A stretch of 64,000 nt of DNA from Hyphomicrobiales bacterium (GTDB lineage Bacteria > Pseudomonadota > Alphaproteobacteria > Rhizobiales > Phreatobacteraceae): NCBI GenBank assembly GCA_017304475.1, contig JAFKKV010000015.1:124001-188000 (forward strand), given 5' to 3'. A program made the translations under genes and the position numbers. This document shows positions 42,821 to 52,047 of the stretch, piece after piece. Positions within the stretch are counted from its first letter, which is position 1. The number at the start of each line of letters is the position of its first letter. The notes beneath the pieces are model-generated. The model worked only from the letters and a program-made list of their open reading frames with translations, searched no databases and had not been told where the DNA came from.

Positions 42821-44413
42821 TCAGGGGATCGTCCGGAGCCTGACCGGAACGCCGGTCTCGGGATCGCGCCGCTCCAGGCCGTGCGGCGTCGCGCGGTAAT
42901 GGGTCAGCGTCTTGTCGGCATGGATCATCCGCCAGGACAGCATCTTCTGGGCGAAGCCGAGCATGAGCCCGGCATAGGCCGGGTCGCCGGCGAGATTGTT
43001 GAACTCGTGGGGATCGGCCTTGAGGTCGAAGAACAGCGGCGGCAGCGCCGCGAAGTGCACATATTTGTAGTTGGCGTCCTGCACGACGCAGAGGCTCGCC
43101 TCGTCCATGTGCAGCTCGGTGCGGCTCTGCGCCGCCGAATAATGCACGTCGCGAAAGTCATATTCGTAGTGCAGTTCGGTGCGCCAGTCGGCCGGGATTT
43201 CGCCATGGACCAGCGGCAGCACGGAGCGGCCGTCGCAGGCGCGCGGCGGCTCGCCGCCGAGCCAGTCGATGATCGTCGGCATGACGTCGACGCTCTCGGT
43301 GAAGGCGCTTTCGATCCGCCCGCCCCTGGCGGCCGTCTCCGGTGCCTTGACGACGAAGGGAATGCGGAAGCTCTCGTCATAGAAACCGAGCTTGCCCAGC
43401 AGATGATGGTCGCCGAGCTGTTCACCGTGATCGCTGGTGAAGATCACCAGCGTGTCGTCCCATTGCTTGGTCTCGTCGAGAAAGGCGAAGACCCGGCCGA
43501 GGCAGTCGTCGATCTCGGTCATCAGCCCGCAATAGGTCGCGCGCATCTGGCGCAGCTCGGCCTCACTCAGCGTATGGCCCTGGCCTTCGGCGCCTTCGAA
43601 GAACGAGCCCTTGCCGATATGCTCGATGTAGAATTTCAACAGCGGATGCTGGTCCGCGTCTTCCGCCCAGGTCCTGGCGCGCACCGGCGCCGGCATGTCT
43701 TCCGGACGGTACATGGCGTGATAGGGCGCCGGCGCGACGAAAGGCGGATGCGGCCGGTAATAGCCCAGATGCAGGAAGAACGGCTTGCCGTTGCGCCCTT
43801 TGAGATAGGTCAGCGCGCGCTCGGTGAAGAAGGAGGAATCGGAATATTCCTTGGGCAGGCGCGAGGGCCTTTCGGTGGCGCCGGGAACGGCGTCCTCGCC
43901 CTCCGGCAGCCAGATCTCTTCCCGCCGCGCCGGCAGTTCGAAACCCTGCTGCTCGACCCAGCCGAAATAGCCGTCCATGTTCGGCTCGAAGGCGCCGACC
44001 GAACGGAAGCCGTCCATCAGGTCGCCGAGCACCAGGAAGCGCGGATCGTTCGGCGATGTCGTGCGCGGATCGGGCGCGGTCGTCGTGTAGCCGATCAGGG
44101 CCGGATCATAACCGAGCGCGCGCAGCGCCTTGCCCAGGTTGAAATGCCTGGCATCGAGCGGAACGGTGTTCTGCACCGCCCGGTGGTTCATCAGGTAGAG
44201 GCCGGTCAACAGGCTTGCCCGCGCCGGGCCGCAGGGCACCGCGGTGGTGACGTGGTTCTCGAAGGTCACGCCTTCCCGGCACAGGCGATCGAGGTTCGGC
44301 GTGCGCAGGAACGGCTCCTGGCCCTTGCTGCGCATCAGCTCGGGCACGAAATCCGCCCGCCATTGATCGACCACGATCAGCAATACATTCCGTCGGCTCA
44401 AGATGCCCTCCAA
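42821..44413 (-). CDS. Sulfatase superfamily hydrolase, phosphonate monoester hydrolase-like
   Basis: 530 residues of the alkaline phosphatase superfamily. Metal-binding NVLLIVVDQWRADFVPELM is at the N-terminus. The nucleophile region is TTAVPCGPARASLLTGLYLM, where Cys57 or so would be converted to formylglycine. TSDHGEQLGDHHLLGKLGFY carries the second metal aspartate and histidine. The CGPARxSLLTG form and MNHRAVQNTVPLD are those of phosphonate monoester hydrolases and arylsulfatase-like relatives. Cytoplasmic: no signal peptide. Adjacent to a peptide-type binding protein. Confidence 0.92.
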   Translation of the reverse strand: MEGILSRRNVLLIVVDQWRADFVPELMRSKGQEPFLRTPNLDRLCREGVTFENHVTTAVPCGPARASLLTGLYLMNHRAVQNTVPLDARHFNLGKALRALGYDPALIGYTTTAPDPRTTSPNDPRFLVLGDLMDGFRSVGAFEPNMDGYFGWVEQQGFELPARREEIWLPEGEDAVPGATERPSRLPKEYSDSSFFTERALTYLKGRNGKPFFLHLGYYRPHPPFVAPAPYHAMYRPEDMPAPVRARTWAEDADQHPLLKFYIEHIGKGSFFEGAEGQGHTLSEAELRQMRATYCGLMTEIDDCLGRVFAFLDETKQWDDTLVIFTSDHGEQLGDHHLLGKLGFYDESFRIPFVVKAPETAARGGRIESAFTESVDVMPTIIDWLGGEPPRACDGRSVLPLVHGEIPADWRTELHYEYDFRDVHYSAAQSRTELHMDEASLCVVQDANYKYVHFAALPPLFFDLKADPHEFNNLAGDPAYAGLMLGFAQKMLSWRMIHADKTLTHYRATPHGLERRDPETGVPVRLRTIP

Positions 44414-44707
44414 ACTGAAGCCGTTCAGCTAGGAGGACTTCGCAACGGGCGGATGACATGGGGCGCCGGCACGCCGGCGATGCACAGGAACGTCCGCGGC
44501 GGCCCATGTCTCACACCGCCCCGCGCGCCCGGTCTCCGCGGCGCGGATCGCGCTGAGGTCGCGCGATCGACGATGACGGCGCCGATCCCGGGCGGCCATC
44601 GCGGCCGACATGGCGCGGGTCGCATCGCAACCGCCCCCGAGACGCCAAGAACCCCGGCCGAGGCCAGGGTTCGAGGCATATCAGGAGAGGTTGGAGGCGG
44701 TTTTCGA

Positions 44708-44974
44708 TCAGTCGCAGACGCGGACCGTGCGGCGCACCGGGCCGTAGGGCGTGTCGACCCACTGGCGGGTCAGGTAGCAGTCGCCATAGGCCGGCGCGGC
44801 ATAGGCGTTGGAATTGGCGATGGCGAGGGCGGCGCCGCCGACCACGACGCCGGCGGCGAGAGCACCGAGGCCGAAACCGATGCCGCGGCCGCGGGCTTCG
44901 GCCTGGGGGGCGGTGGCGAAGGTCAGGGCGGAGACGGCGAGGGCGGCGAGAGCAAGGGTCTTGAAGCGGGTCAT
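44708..44974 (-). CDS. Small secreted glycine-rich protein
   Basis: 88 residues. Signal peptide MTRFKTLALAALAVSALTF is followed by a Gly/Ala segment (GRGIGFGLGALAAGVVVGG) that could be membrane-inserted. A short C-terminal part has two cysteines (YGDCYLTRQWVDTPYGPVRR, VCD-stop). GGGAG precedes the ATG. Proteins ending in RTVRVCD are common in Hyphomicrobiales and probably periplasmic or envelope-associated. Function unknown. The gap 44414-44707 contains no supportable gene. Confidence 0.78.
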   Translation of the reverse strand: MTRFKTLALAALAVSALTFATAPQAEARGRGIGFGLGALAAGVVVGGAALAIANSNAYAAPAYGDCYLTRQWVDTPYGPVRRTVRVCD

Positions 44975-45279
44975 GGTGATCTCCCAGCAGGGTCTGAAGG
45001 GCTCCAGCGCCCCGGTCCTCCATGGGTCGGTGCGGGCCGCGAAAAGGTTCAGGCGCCAAAGCGGATTTTCGCAGTTGCGGCAGCGTCTGCACCTGATCGA
45101 TCGGACACGGGCGACGCCTTACCTGGCGCGGAAACCTTCCGGACTGTAAGCAGTTCTCCGAATAATCAATATTAACAAGAGCTTACTGTGCGGAATTCGC
45201 CCCCATGTGTGTCATTAATGATACGGAGAAGCGGCCGATCGCGTGTTACGCAAAGCACAACACTCCCTTGGAGATTCCG

Positions 45280-46005
45280 ATGCGCCGCACAATTCTTGCC
45301 TCCGTCTCCCTTCTCGCGCTTTCGGTTGGCTCCCAGGCTGCCGATCTCGGCGTGCCGCGCATGCCGGTCGCCGTCATGGCACAGTCCTACAACTGGACCG
45401 GCGCCTATGCGGGTGCGCTGGCCGGCGTCGGCATCGGCTTCAACCACTGGACCGACGTCAACGGCTGGTACAATACCGCCGGCCAGAGCTACAATTCGAG
45501 CCCGGTTGGCATCGCGCTCGGTCTTTTCGCCGGCTACAATTGGCAGGTCTCGCCGAACTTCCTGGTCGGTGTCGAAGCTGACATCACCTATAATACCGCC
45601 AGCGGCCGCGCCTTCGTCGCCACCGAGCCCGCCTATGTGACGGCTCGCTCGAATTTCGCCGGCAGCCTGCGCGCACGCGCCGGTGTCGTCGTCGATCGCG
45701 CGCTGTTCTACGTGACCGGCGGTCTGGCTCTCGGCAATCCGTCGCAGCGTTGGGTCGAGGCTTCGGGCGCGGCCTGGAAGGCTGACGGTTTCCGCGCCGG
45801 CTACGTGGTCGGCGTCGGCACCGAATACATGGTCAGCACGCAATGGACGGTGCGCCTCGAAGCTCTCTATTACGACTTCGGCAACCGCACCGCGACCGAC
45901 GTGACGCCGGCGGGCACGACCGATTTCGGCAACACGACCGGCTATGTGATGCGCGCCCGCTCGTCGCAGGTGCAGATCCGCGCCGGCGCCGCTTACCGCT
46001 TCTGA
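45280..46005 (+). CDS. Outer membrane beta-barrel protein (Omp25/31-like)
   Basis: 241 residues. Signal peptide MRRTILASVSLLALSVGSQ ending QAAD. The mature protein has the family motif YNWTGAYAGALAGVGIG near its start, a FAGYNWQVSPNFLVGVEADI strand pair, alternating hydrophobic strands, and the C-terminal barrel signature QIRAGAAYRF ending in Phe. ATG 45280 has GGAG nearby; a longer frame from 45205 precedes the signal and is rejected. The region 45150-45250 is AT-richer and likely carries the promoter. A strong hairpin terminator follows. Confidence 0.93.
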   Translation: MRRTILASVSLLALSVGSQAADLGVPRMPVAVMAQSYNWTGAYAGALAGVGIGFNHWTDVNGWYNTAGQSYNSSPVGIALGLFAGYNWQVSPNFLVGVEADITYNTASGRAFVATEPAYVTARSNFAGSLRARAGVVVDRALFYVTGGLALGNPSQRWVEASGAAWKADGFRAGYVVGVGTEYMVSTQWTVRLEALYYDFGNRTATDVTPAGTTDFGNTTGYVMRARSSQVQIRAGAAYRF

Positions 46006-46015
46006 TTGGCCGGCG

Positions 46016-46993
46016 TCATTGCGACGCCAGCCCGAACCGCATCAAGAGAGCCTGCATCCGCAGGCTCTCTTCGTTTATGCGGCTGGCGAATGCGGCGGAA
46101 TCGGCATGAATGGGTTCTACGCCCATCCGCCGCGCCGTCACCTGGAAGTCCGGTGCATCGAAACCGCGGCGGCAGGCGAGTTCCAGCTCATGCCGGTGCT
46201 CGTCAGGGAGCCCGGCCCGGGCGAAGAACCCGCCAAACACGGTCACGGGCGAGGGATAGCCGAGCGACTGCAGCGTCGGCAGGCCGGGATAGACGGCGGA
46301 AGGCGAAGAGGTCACCAGGGCCAGCGGCCGGATGACGGCCGTGTCGAACGACGCGACCGAGGTGATCGCGCCATCCAGCGCTCCGCTCGCGACATCGGCG
46401 ATGAGCTGGCCATGTGCGCGGTAGGGCACGGCGATCACCGCGAGACCGGCAGCCTGGGCGAAACCGAGAAGCTGCAGGTGGGTCGAGGACGCCAGCCCAT
46501 AATGGCCGAACTTCAATTCGCCCGGCCGCGCCCTGCCCTGCGCGATCAGCGCGGGGACATCGACCATGCCGCCGGCCCGCGACGCGACGAGCACGAAGGG
46601 CTGCTCGAAGATCTGGCAGATCGGAAAAAAGTCGGCGACCCGGAGCTGCGGCTCGCGCATGAGATGGGGATGAATGGTCAACTGGCTGGCGGCCGAAAAG
46701 ATGACGCTGGCCGCGTCGGCCTCCCGGCGCGCGAGTTCGTCAAAGGCGAGCGTGCCCGAAGCGCCCTCGCGATTGAGCACGATGGGCAGCGCCCCGAGCG
46801 GGGCCTGCATCGATTCGGCCAGGCGCCGCGCCATGGCGTCGATGATCGTGCCCGCCGAAAAGGGCACGACGATCCGCAACGAAGCGCCGTTCAAGGCAGA
46901 AGCGGGACCGCCGACGATACCCGAGGCCAGAAGGCTGCTGCCGACCAGCATTTGCCGCCGGCTCATGCCCCGCGCGTCCGGCCGCATCGTCAT
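46016..46993 (-). CDS. Bug/TctC family tripartite tricarboxylate-type binding protein
   Basis: 325 residues. Twin-arginine-like signal MSRRQMLVGSSLLASGIVG, mature start ASLRIVVPFSAGTIIDAMAR, in the position where family members read PFPPGGxxD. Later landmarks are LKFGHYGLASSTHLQLLGFA and VPYRAHGQLIADVASGALDG. Bug proteins bind carboxylates for TctAB permeases, which are absent here. Divergent from an AMP-binding ligase gene, suggesting uptake and CoA activation of one acid. The 3' end contains the terminator hairpin of the opposing gene. Confidence 0.9.
   Translation of the reverse strand: MTMRPDARGMSRRQMLVGSSLLASGIVGGPASALNGASLRIVVPFSAGTIIDAMARRLAESMQAPLGALPIVLNREGASGTLAFDELARREADAASVIFSAASQLTIHPHLMREPQLRVADFFPICQIFEQPFVLVASRAGGMVDVPALIAQGRARPGELKFGHYGLASSTHLQLLGFAQAAGLAVIAVPYRAHGQLIADVASGALDGAITSVASFDTAVIRPLALVTSSPSAVYPGLPTLQSLGYPSPVTVFGGFFARAGLPDEHRHELELACRRGFDAPDFQVTARRMGVEPIHADSAAFASRINEESLRMQALLMRFGLASQ
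46044..46076 (+). terminator. Rho-independent-like terminator after the outer membrane protein gene
   Basis: AAGAGAGCCTGC-ATCC-GCAGGCTCTCTT is a perfect 12-bp stem with a 4-base loop, followed by CGTTT. It starts 38 bases after the porin-like stop. It lies inside the last codons of the convergent Bug-type gene, so it must be transcribed in both directions. Confidence 0.85.
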
Positions 46994-47064
46994 CCAACAG
47001 GCTCCGCCGATGCTGGCGACGTCGCGCAGCCGCCCCTCTCTAGCCCGACCATCAAGGCCACATC

Positions 47065-48492
47065 ATGATCTTTGTCGACGCCATTTTCATGCATGGGCGG
47101 CTGTTCCCCAACCGCCCCGCGATCATGCTGGCGGATCGTCTCGTCACATTCGGCATGCTGGCGGAAGCGATCCATTGGGTCTCGGCCCGGATCCTGGCTG
47201 CCGGCCTCAGGCCCGGCGACACCGTGATCGTCGCCATCGACAACCCGATCCGCTTCATCGCCGTCATGTCGGCCCTGATGCGGCTCGGCATCGTGGTGGT
47301 GCCGGTTCATTCCAGCGACGCACCGAAGGTGGCACTGGCGCGCGCCGTCGCCATCGTCACCGATACCGCGCTCGCCGCCCCCGTCGGGCTTCGTCTGGTG
47401 ATGGTGGACGACCTATGGTTCCAGCCCAACCGGGTGCCATACCCACTCGATCCACACGCCAGCGACCCCGGCCGGCTGACCCTGCTGGCGCTCACATCAG
47501 GCACCACCGGCCAGCCCAAATTCATTCCGTTCACGGTCGAGGACCTCGACCGGCGCATTCGCGACCTCTACCGCTATCAGCCGGCGCCCGGCACCGAGCG
47601 TGACCTGCTTCTGCTCGGCTTGAGTTCGCAATGGGCGCTCGCCCAGGCGGCGCGTGTTCTGGTGGCCGCCCGCACGCTGTGTTTTGCCGCTTCCGCCGAG
47701 GAGGCGGCCCGCATGATCGACCTCTATCAGGTCGGCACGGTCATCGGCTCGCCGCAGCAATTGTCGGCCCTGCTCGAAGCGCTTGACGAAACCCCCGCCT
47801 CCTGCGCCTCGCTGCGATTGGTCAAGACCGGCGGCGGCCGCCTGAGCCCGCAACTGCTGGAGCGCATCAAGCACCGCCTGAGCCCCCATATCGTCTCCAT
47901 CTACGGCTCCACCGAAGCCGGGCGCACCGCCATGGCGTCGCTCGCCATGCTCGAATCCGAACCGGGCTGTGTCGGCCTGCCGGTCCCCGACAAGCCGGTG
48001 GACATTGTCGATGACGAGGACCGGCCTCTGCCAGCCGGCGCCACCGGCCGTATCCGCATCCTCATTGCAGGCGGCGGGCAGGCCGTCGTCCCCGATGGGC
48101 TTTATCCCGACCGCACGCCCGGCTGGTTCCATCCGGGCGACACCGGCTATTTCCGCGAGGACGGCCTGTTGATCGTGGTCGGCCGGACCGACGAGCTGAT
48201 CAATGCCGGCGGTCTGAAAGTGGCGCCGGAGCGCGTCGAGCTTCTCGTCGCCGATCGCAGGGACATCGCCGATTGCGCGGCTTTCGGCCTGCCAGGCCCC
48301 GCGGGCATCGACCAGATCTGGCTTGCCATCGTGCCACGTGGTCCGGTGCGGACCGACGAACTCCTGGCCTGGTGCGCCGGGCGTTCGGAACATCTCGCCC
48401 CGAAGCGTATTCTGGTCGTCGACGCCATTCCGCGCAATGCCATGGGCAAGCCCGAGCGCGCCAGGCTGAAGGCCCGCGCGGCCGGTGGCTGA
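47065..48492 (+). CDS. AMP-binding acid-CoA ligase-like protein
   Basis: 475 residues, ANL superfamily. The phosphate loop LALTSGTTGQPKFIPFTVED, the A5 motif SIYGSTEAGRTAMA, A7 FHPGDTGYFREDGLLIVVGR and the hinge region DELINAGGLKVAPERVE are present. The C-terminus IPRNAMGKPERARLKA has the catalytic lysine. It is shorter than typical ligases, with a compact N-terminal domain. Divergent from the Bug-type binding protein across 71 bases, probably sharing a promoter region. Substrate unknown. Confidence 0.88.
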   Translation: MIFVDAIFMHGRLFPNRPAIMLADRLVTFGMLAEAIHWVSARILAAGLRPGDTVIVAIDNPIRFIAVMSALMRLGIVVVPVHSSDAPKVALARAVAIVTDTALAAPVGLRLVMVDDLWFQPNRVPYPLDPHASDPGRLTLLALTSGTTGQPKFIPFTVEDLDRRIRDLYRYQPAPGTERDLLLLGLSSQWALAQAARVLVAARTLCFAASAEEAARMIDLYQVGTVIGSPQQLSALLEALDETPASCASLRLVKTGGGRLSPQLLERIKHRLSPHIVSIYGSTEAGRTAMASLAMLESEPGCVGLPVPDKPVDIVDDEDRPLPAGATGRIRILIAGGGQAVVPDGLYPDRTPGWFHPGDTGYFREDGLLIVVGRTDELINAGGLKVAPERVELLVADRRDIADCAAFGLPGPAGIDQIWLAIVPRGPVRTDELLAWCAGRSEHLAPKRILVVDAIPRNAMGKPERARLKARAAGG

Positions 48493-48530
48493 GGCGGCCT
48501 TGAAGGCGCGCGCCGGAACCACCGCCCTTC

Positions 48531-48736
48531 ACCTCTCCCCGGCGGGGAGAGGTCGACCGCGAGCGCAGCGAGGGGCGGGAGAGGGGGCGAGGCGCGAGAC
48601 GAGATGTCACCATGCGAAGCGCGCGAAGCCTTGTTCTGATACTGCAATTCCCCCTCTCCCGGCGCCATAGCATCGAGCGAACGCGAGATGCGTTCGCACT
48701 CGCTATTGGCGCCGACCTCTCCCCGCCGGGGAGAGG
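48531..48736. repeat. Intergenic palindromic repeat element, second family
   Basis: ACCTCTCCCC-GGC-GGGGAGAGGT (48531-48553) and ACCTCTCCCC-GCC-GGGGAGAGGT (48714-48736) are 10-bp-stem hairpins bounding the element. Inside, GGCGGGAGAGGGGG near 48575 faces CCCCCTCTCCCGGC near 48650, and GCGAACGC-GAGAT-GCGTTCGC makes a further hairpin at 48677-48697. The rest of 48493-48840 has no supportable gene. It is related in style, not in exact sequence, to copies A and B. Confidence 0.82.
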
Positions 48737-48840
48737 TTAAGGAGCGGTGGTCCCAGCACGAGATCTCAGAGGCCGCGCGGATTCAGGCTCATCTGAAGGA
48801 TGGGCGCGGAACCGCCTCGACCACTCTCTCAAACCAGCCT

Positions 48841-49938
48841 TCAAGCCGGCTCCTGCTGCGTCGTGCAATGGATGCCGCCACCGCCGGCCGCGATGCCGTC
48901 GATGTTCAGCTGGATGACCTCGCGGCCGGGAAACAGGTCCCCCAGGACGTCGCGGCATCTGGCATCCGCGGCCCGGTCGCCGAATTCCGGGGCGATGACG
49001 GCGCCGTTGCAGACGTAGAAATTGATATAGCCGGCCGCGAATTCCTTGTTTTCATAACGGCTGCGCACGGTTGACGGGCCCTGCAGCACGACCACCCGCA
49101 ATTTGCGCCCCTGGGCATCGGTCGATTGCCGCAGGATCTCCAGGTGCCGCCGGGTCACCGCGTGGTCATAAGATGAGGGATCCGGATCAAGGCCGGCGAC
49201 GACAACGCCGGGGCTGGTGAAGCGTGCATAGAAGTCGGCATGGCCGTCGGTAATGTCCTTGCCGGCTATGCCGGGCAGCCAGATGATTTTCCGCAAGCCC
49301 AGCAGGCGCTCCAGTTCCGCCTCGCAGCGGGCCTTGCTCAGGCCGGGATTGCGGTTGGCGTTGAGCACCGCGCTTTCGGTGATGATCGCCGTGCCTTCGC
49401 CATCCACCTCGATGCCGCCGCCTTCCAGCACCAGCGCGGTCTCGATGAGCGGGGTGCCCACCGTCCGGGCGACGAAAGCGGCGACCTGGGCATCCCTGCC
49501 ATGGGCCTGCTTCTTGCCCCAGCCGTTGAAATTGAAGTCGACCGCGCCGGCCCGCCCGGACCGGTCCTTGACGAAGACCGGCCCGGTATCGCGCATCCAC
49601 AAATCGTCGATCGGCTGGACCACCAGCGAGACCGAGGGACCGCAGAGCCGCGCCGCGATGTCGCGGTCGGCCGCGCGCACCAGCATCTTCACCGGCTCGT
49701 GCGCCGCGATCGTCTTGGCGATGAGCGCGAGATTGTCCCGCGCCACGGCCAGCAACTGGTTTCCCCAGATGTCGGCGCTCGGCCCGAAGGCCATCCAGGT
49801 GGCGGCATGGCGAGCCGCTTCATCGGGCATGTGCCAGGTGACGCCCTGGGCCCGGCCGGTCGCGGCGAAACCGCCGGCCGCAAGAACGTGCCCCGAGGCC
49901 GCAAGGCCCCGCCACAGGATGTCTCGCCGTGTCATCAT
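48841..49938 (-). CDS. Agmatine deiminase/peptidyl-arginine deiminase family protein, Tat-exported
   Basis: 365 residues, guanidino-group hydrolase fold. N-terminal twin-arginine signal MMTRRDILWRGLAASGHVLA ending GRAQG. The core has DDLWMRDTGPVFVKD (substrate Asp region), VLEGGGIEVDGEGTAIITES, DGHADFYARF with the catalytic His, and the C-terminal GGGGIHCTTQQ with the nucleophile Cys. This family converts agmatine to N-carbamoylputrescine. Characterised agmatine deiminases are mostly cytoplasmic, so export is notable. Divergent from a LysR gene that probably controls it. Confidence 0.92.
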   Translation of the reverse strand: MMTRRDILWRGLAASGHVLAAGGFAATGRAQGVTWHMPDEAARHAATWMAFGPSADIWGNQLLAVARDNLALIAKTIAAHEPVKMLVRAADRDIAARLCGPSVSLVVQPIDDLWMRDTGPVFVKDRSGRAGAVDFNFNGWGKKQAHGRDAQVAAFVARTVGTPLIETALVLEGGGIEVDGEGTAIITESAVLNANRNPGLSKARCEAELERLLGLRKIIWLPGIAGKDITDGHADFYARFTSPGVVVAGLDPDPSSYDHAVTRRHLEILRQSTDAQGRKLRVVVLQGPSTVRSRYENKEFAAGYINFYVCNGAVIAPEFGDRAADARCRDVLGDLFPGREVIQLNIDGIAAGGGGIHCTTQQEPA

Positions 49939-50132
49939 GAAAATCGCCTATGCGAATGGTGGTTACGAGGTGTCCGGGCTGTTTCGGCGCAACCCTGTCG
50001 CCGGTCGCGCGCCGATTGATCTCCGGATTAAGAATGCGCATCGATCAACGTCGCCGTAGCGACCGTTCTTCGATAAATTGCAAGGTAATGAGCGCGTCTC
50101 GCCCTCACAAACGCGAATCCGTCAGGCGGTTG

Positions 50133-51089
50133 ATGAAAAACACTCATGTGAACCCTTATCGAAACATGCCGCCCATGGCGGCGATGGCGGGGTTCGAAGC
50201 CGCGGCGCGGCTGTCCAGCTTCTCGCTGGCCGCGCGGGAGCTGAACATGACGCAGTCGGCGGTCAGCCATCAGGTCCGGGCACTGGAAGAGCATCTCGGC
50301 CAGCCCTTGTTCCTGCGCCTCAACCGGCGGGTCGAGCTCACCGATGCCGGGCGGGACTTCCACAAGACCGTGGTCGCCACGCTGGAAACGCTGCGGCTGG
50401 GGGTGCGCCGGCTCGGTTTCTACACCAAGCCGGGATCGGTCGTGCTGGCCATGCCGCCGGCCTTCGCCACCGGCTGGTACATGCCGCGGCTGGCCCGGCT
50501 GAAGGCCGACCATCCGGCGATGGAGCCGTGGCTGCTGACCACCGAGGAGGAGGTCAATCTGGCGGATTCCGAGGTCGACATTCTCGTGACACGCGGCCGC
50601 GCCGACCGGGACGGACTGGTCTCGGTCACGCTGTTCAGCGATACGGTCTGGCCCCTATGCGCGCCGGCGCTGCGGGCCACCATGCCCGCGGATCCCGATG
50701 CGCGGGCCTTTCTCGATTGCCCGCTGCTGCATGACGAAACCGAGGACGACTGGCAGAAATGGTTCCAGGCCGGCGGCGTCGACCAGCGCCAAGCCGTCAA
50801 GGGTCTGAATTTCTCCGATTCCGGCATCATGCTCGACGCCGCCGCGCGCGGCCTCGGCGTCTGTCTCGGCAGCCTCAACCTTGCCTCCGAGCGGCTGGAG
50901 CGCGGTGAGCTGGTGCTTTGCGGCGACCGCGGCATGGCCTCGGCGAGCCCCTTCGTCCTGGTCGCCCATCCGCGCAATCTGCGCCACGCCGCTGTCAGCG
51001 CGCTGTGGGACTGGCTGGTGGCCGAAGCGAAGCGCCCCGTCCAGGCGTCAGGTGATCAGGGCCTCCTTGCTCCATCGCCGGTGGAATGA
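50133..51089 (+). CDS. LysR family regulator, GcvA-like
   Basis: About 318 residues. N-terminal winged helix: MAGFEAAARLSSFSLAAREL then NMTQSAVSHQVRALEEHLGQ and PLFLRLNRRVELTDAG. The effector domain follows (PGSVVLAMPPAFATGWYMPR, AARGLGVCLGSLNLASERLE). The PPMAAMAGFEAAARL opening is characteristic of the GcvA branch. ATG 50133 has AGGCGG upstream; the frame is open to 49950, but that part overlaps the divergent promoter. Probable regulator of the agmatine deiminase-like gene. Confidence 0.92.
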   Translation: MKNTHVNPYRNMPPMAAMAGFEAAARLSSFSLAARELNMTQSAVSHQVRALEEHLGQPLFLRLNRRVELTDAGRDFHKTVVATLETLRLGVRRLGFYTKPGSVVLAMPPAFATGWYMPRLARLKADHPAMEPWLLTTEEEVNLADSEVDILVTRGRADRDGLVSVTLFSDTVWPLCAPALRATMPADPDARAFLDCPLLHDETEDDWQKWFQAGGVDQRQAVKGLNFSDSGIMLDAAARGLGVCLGSLNLASERLERGELVLCGDRGMASASPFVLVAHPRNLRHAAVSALWDWLVAEAKRPVQASGDQGLLAPSPVE

Positions 51090-51142
51090 CACGCGCACGA
51101 CAGGCAGGCTTTCTGTCGTACCGGCCGGCAGCGTGCGCGACG

Positions 51143-52012
51143 TCAGGCCGGCAACGATGCGACGAGCGTTCGGAGCGCCAGCACCGACGGCGAAATCTCG
51201 CCGTGCCGCCACACCAGGGGCGTCGTGATCTCCGCCTGCGCCCTGGCGATCGGATGCCGGAGCACAGGCGTCTCCGGCATGGTGTCCAGCACCGATTCAG
51301 GCAGGAGCGCGATGCCGGTGCCGGATGAGACGCATGCGACGATGGCGTGATAGGAATTCAGTTCCAGCACGCGCAGCGTCGCGAGGCTGTCGCGCCCGAG
51401 CCAGCGTTGCAGCACGCGGCGATAGGCGCAGCCCTCTGGAAACGCGATGACCGAGGCGCCGTCGACGTCGCGAGCGCGCCGGATCGGCGGATGGCCGGAG
51501 CTCGATATGACGACCAGCCGCTCGGCGAAGACCGGAACATGCTCCAGGAGGCGCGCGGGCGGCGGTTCGGCGGTGAAGGCCGCGTCCAATCGGCGGTCGG
51601 CGACCTTGTTGACGAGGTCGTCATTGGTGCCGGTCGTCAGTTCCAGGCGGACGTCCGGATAGCGGTGGTGAAATTCCGCGAGCAGACGCGGCAGCCGGCT
51701 CGCGGTCGTGCTTTCCAAGGCTCCGAGCTTCAGCGTGCCCCGCGGCGTCCCGCCGGAGACGACAGAACGCGCTTCGTCGGAAAGCTGGATGAGCCGCTCT
51801 GCATAGCCGAGCAGCACTTCGCCGGCGGGGGAGAGATGCAGGCGCTGCCGGTCGCGGCGGAACAGCGTCACGCCGAGCGAGATTTCGAGCTGCTGGATCC
51901 GCGTCGAGACGCTGGACGGCACGCGGTGCAATTTGCGCGCGGCTTTGATGATGCCGCCTTCGTCGACGACGCTCTTGAAGACTTTGAGATCGGCGAAGTT
52001 CATGGCGGCCAT
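51143..52012 (-). CDS. LysR family regulator
   Basis: 289 residues. Winged helix: MNFADLKVFKSVVDEGGIIK, AARKLHRVPSSVSTRIQQLE and RDRQRLHLSPAGEVL. The effector domain carries GTLKLGALESTTASRLPRLL and a VSSGTGIALLPESVLD stretch. No Shine-Dalgarno sequence is seen for the first or second ATG (52012, 52003). It is divergent from an MFS gene. The intergenic DNA is AT-rich and includes a 12-bp palindrome, so it is likely the regulator of that carrier. Confidence 0.93.
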   Translation of the reverse strand: MAAMNFADLKVFKSVVDEGGIIKAARKLHRVPSSVSTRIQQLEISLGVTLFRRDRQRLHLSPAGEVLLGYAERLIQLSDEARSVVSGGTPRGTLKLGALESTTASRLPRLLAEFHHRYPDVRLELTTGTNDDLVNKVADRRLDAAFTAEPPPARLLEHVPVFAERLVVISSSGHPPIRRARDVDGASVIAFPEGCAYRRVLQRWLGRDSLATLRVLELNSYHAIVACVSSGTGIALLPESVLDTMPETPVLRHPIARAQAEITTPLVWRHGEISPSVLALRTLVASLPA

Positions 52013-52047
52013 ATATTTTCAAAAGAAGAACAAAATATTCTCAGTTA

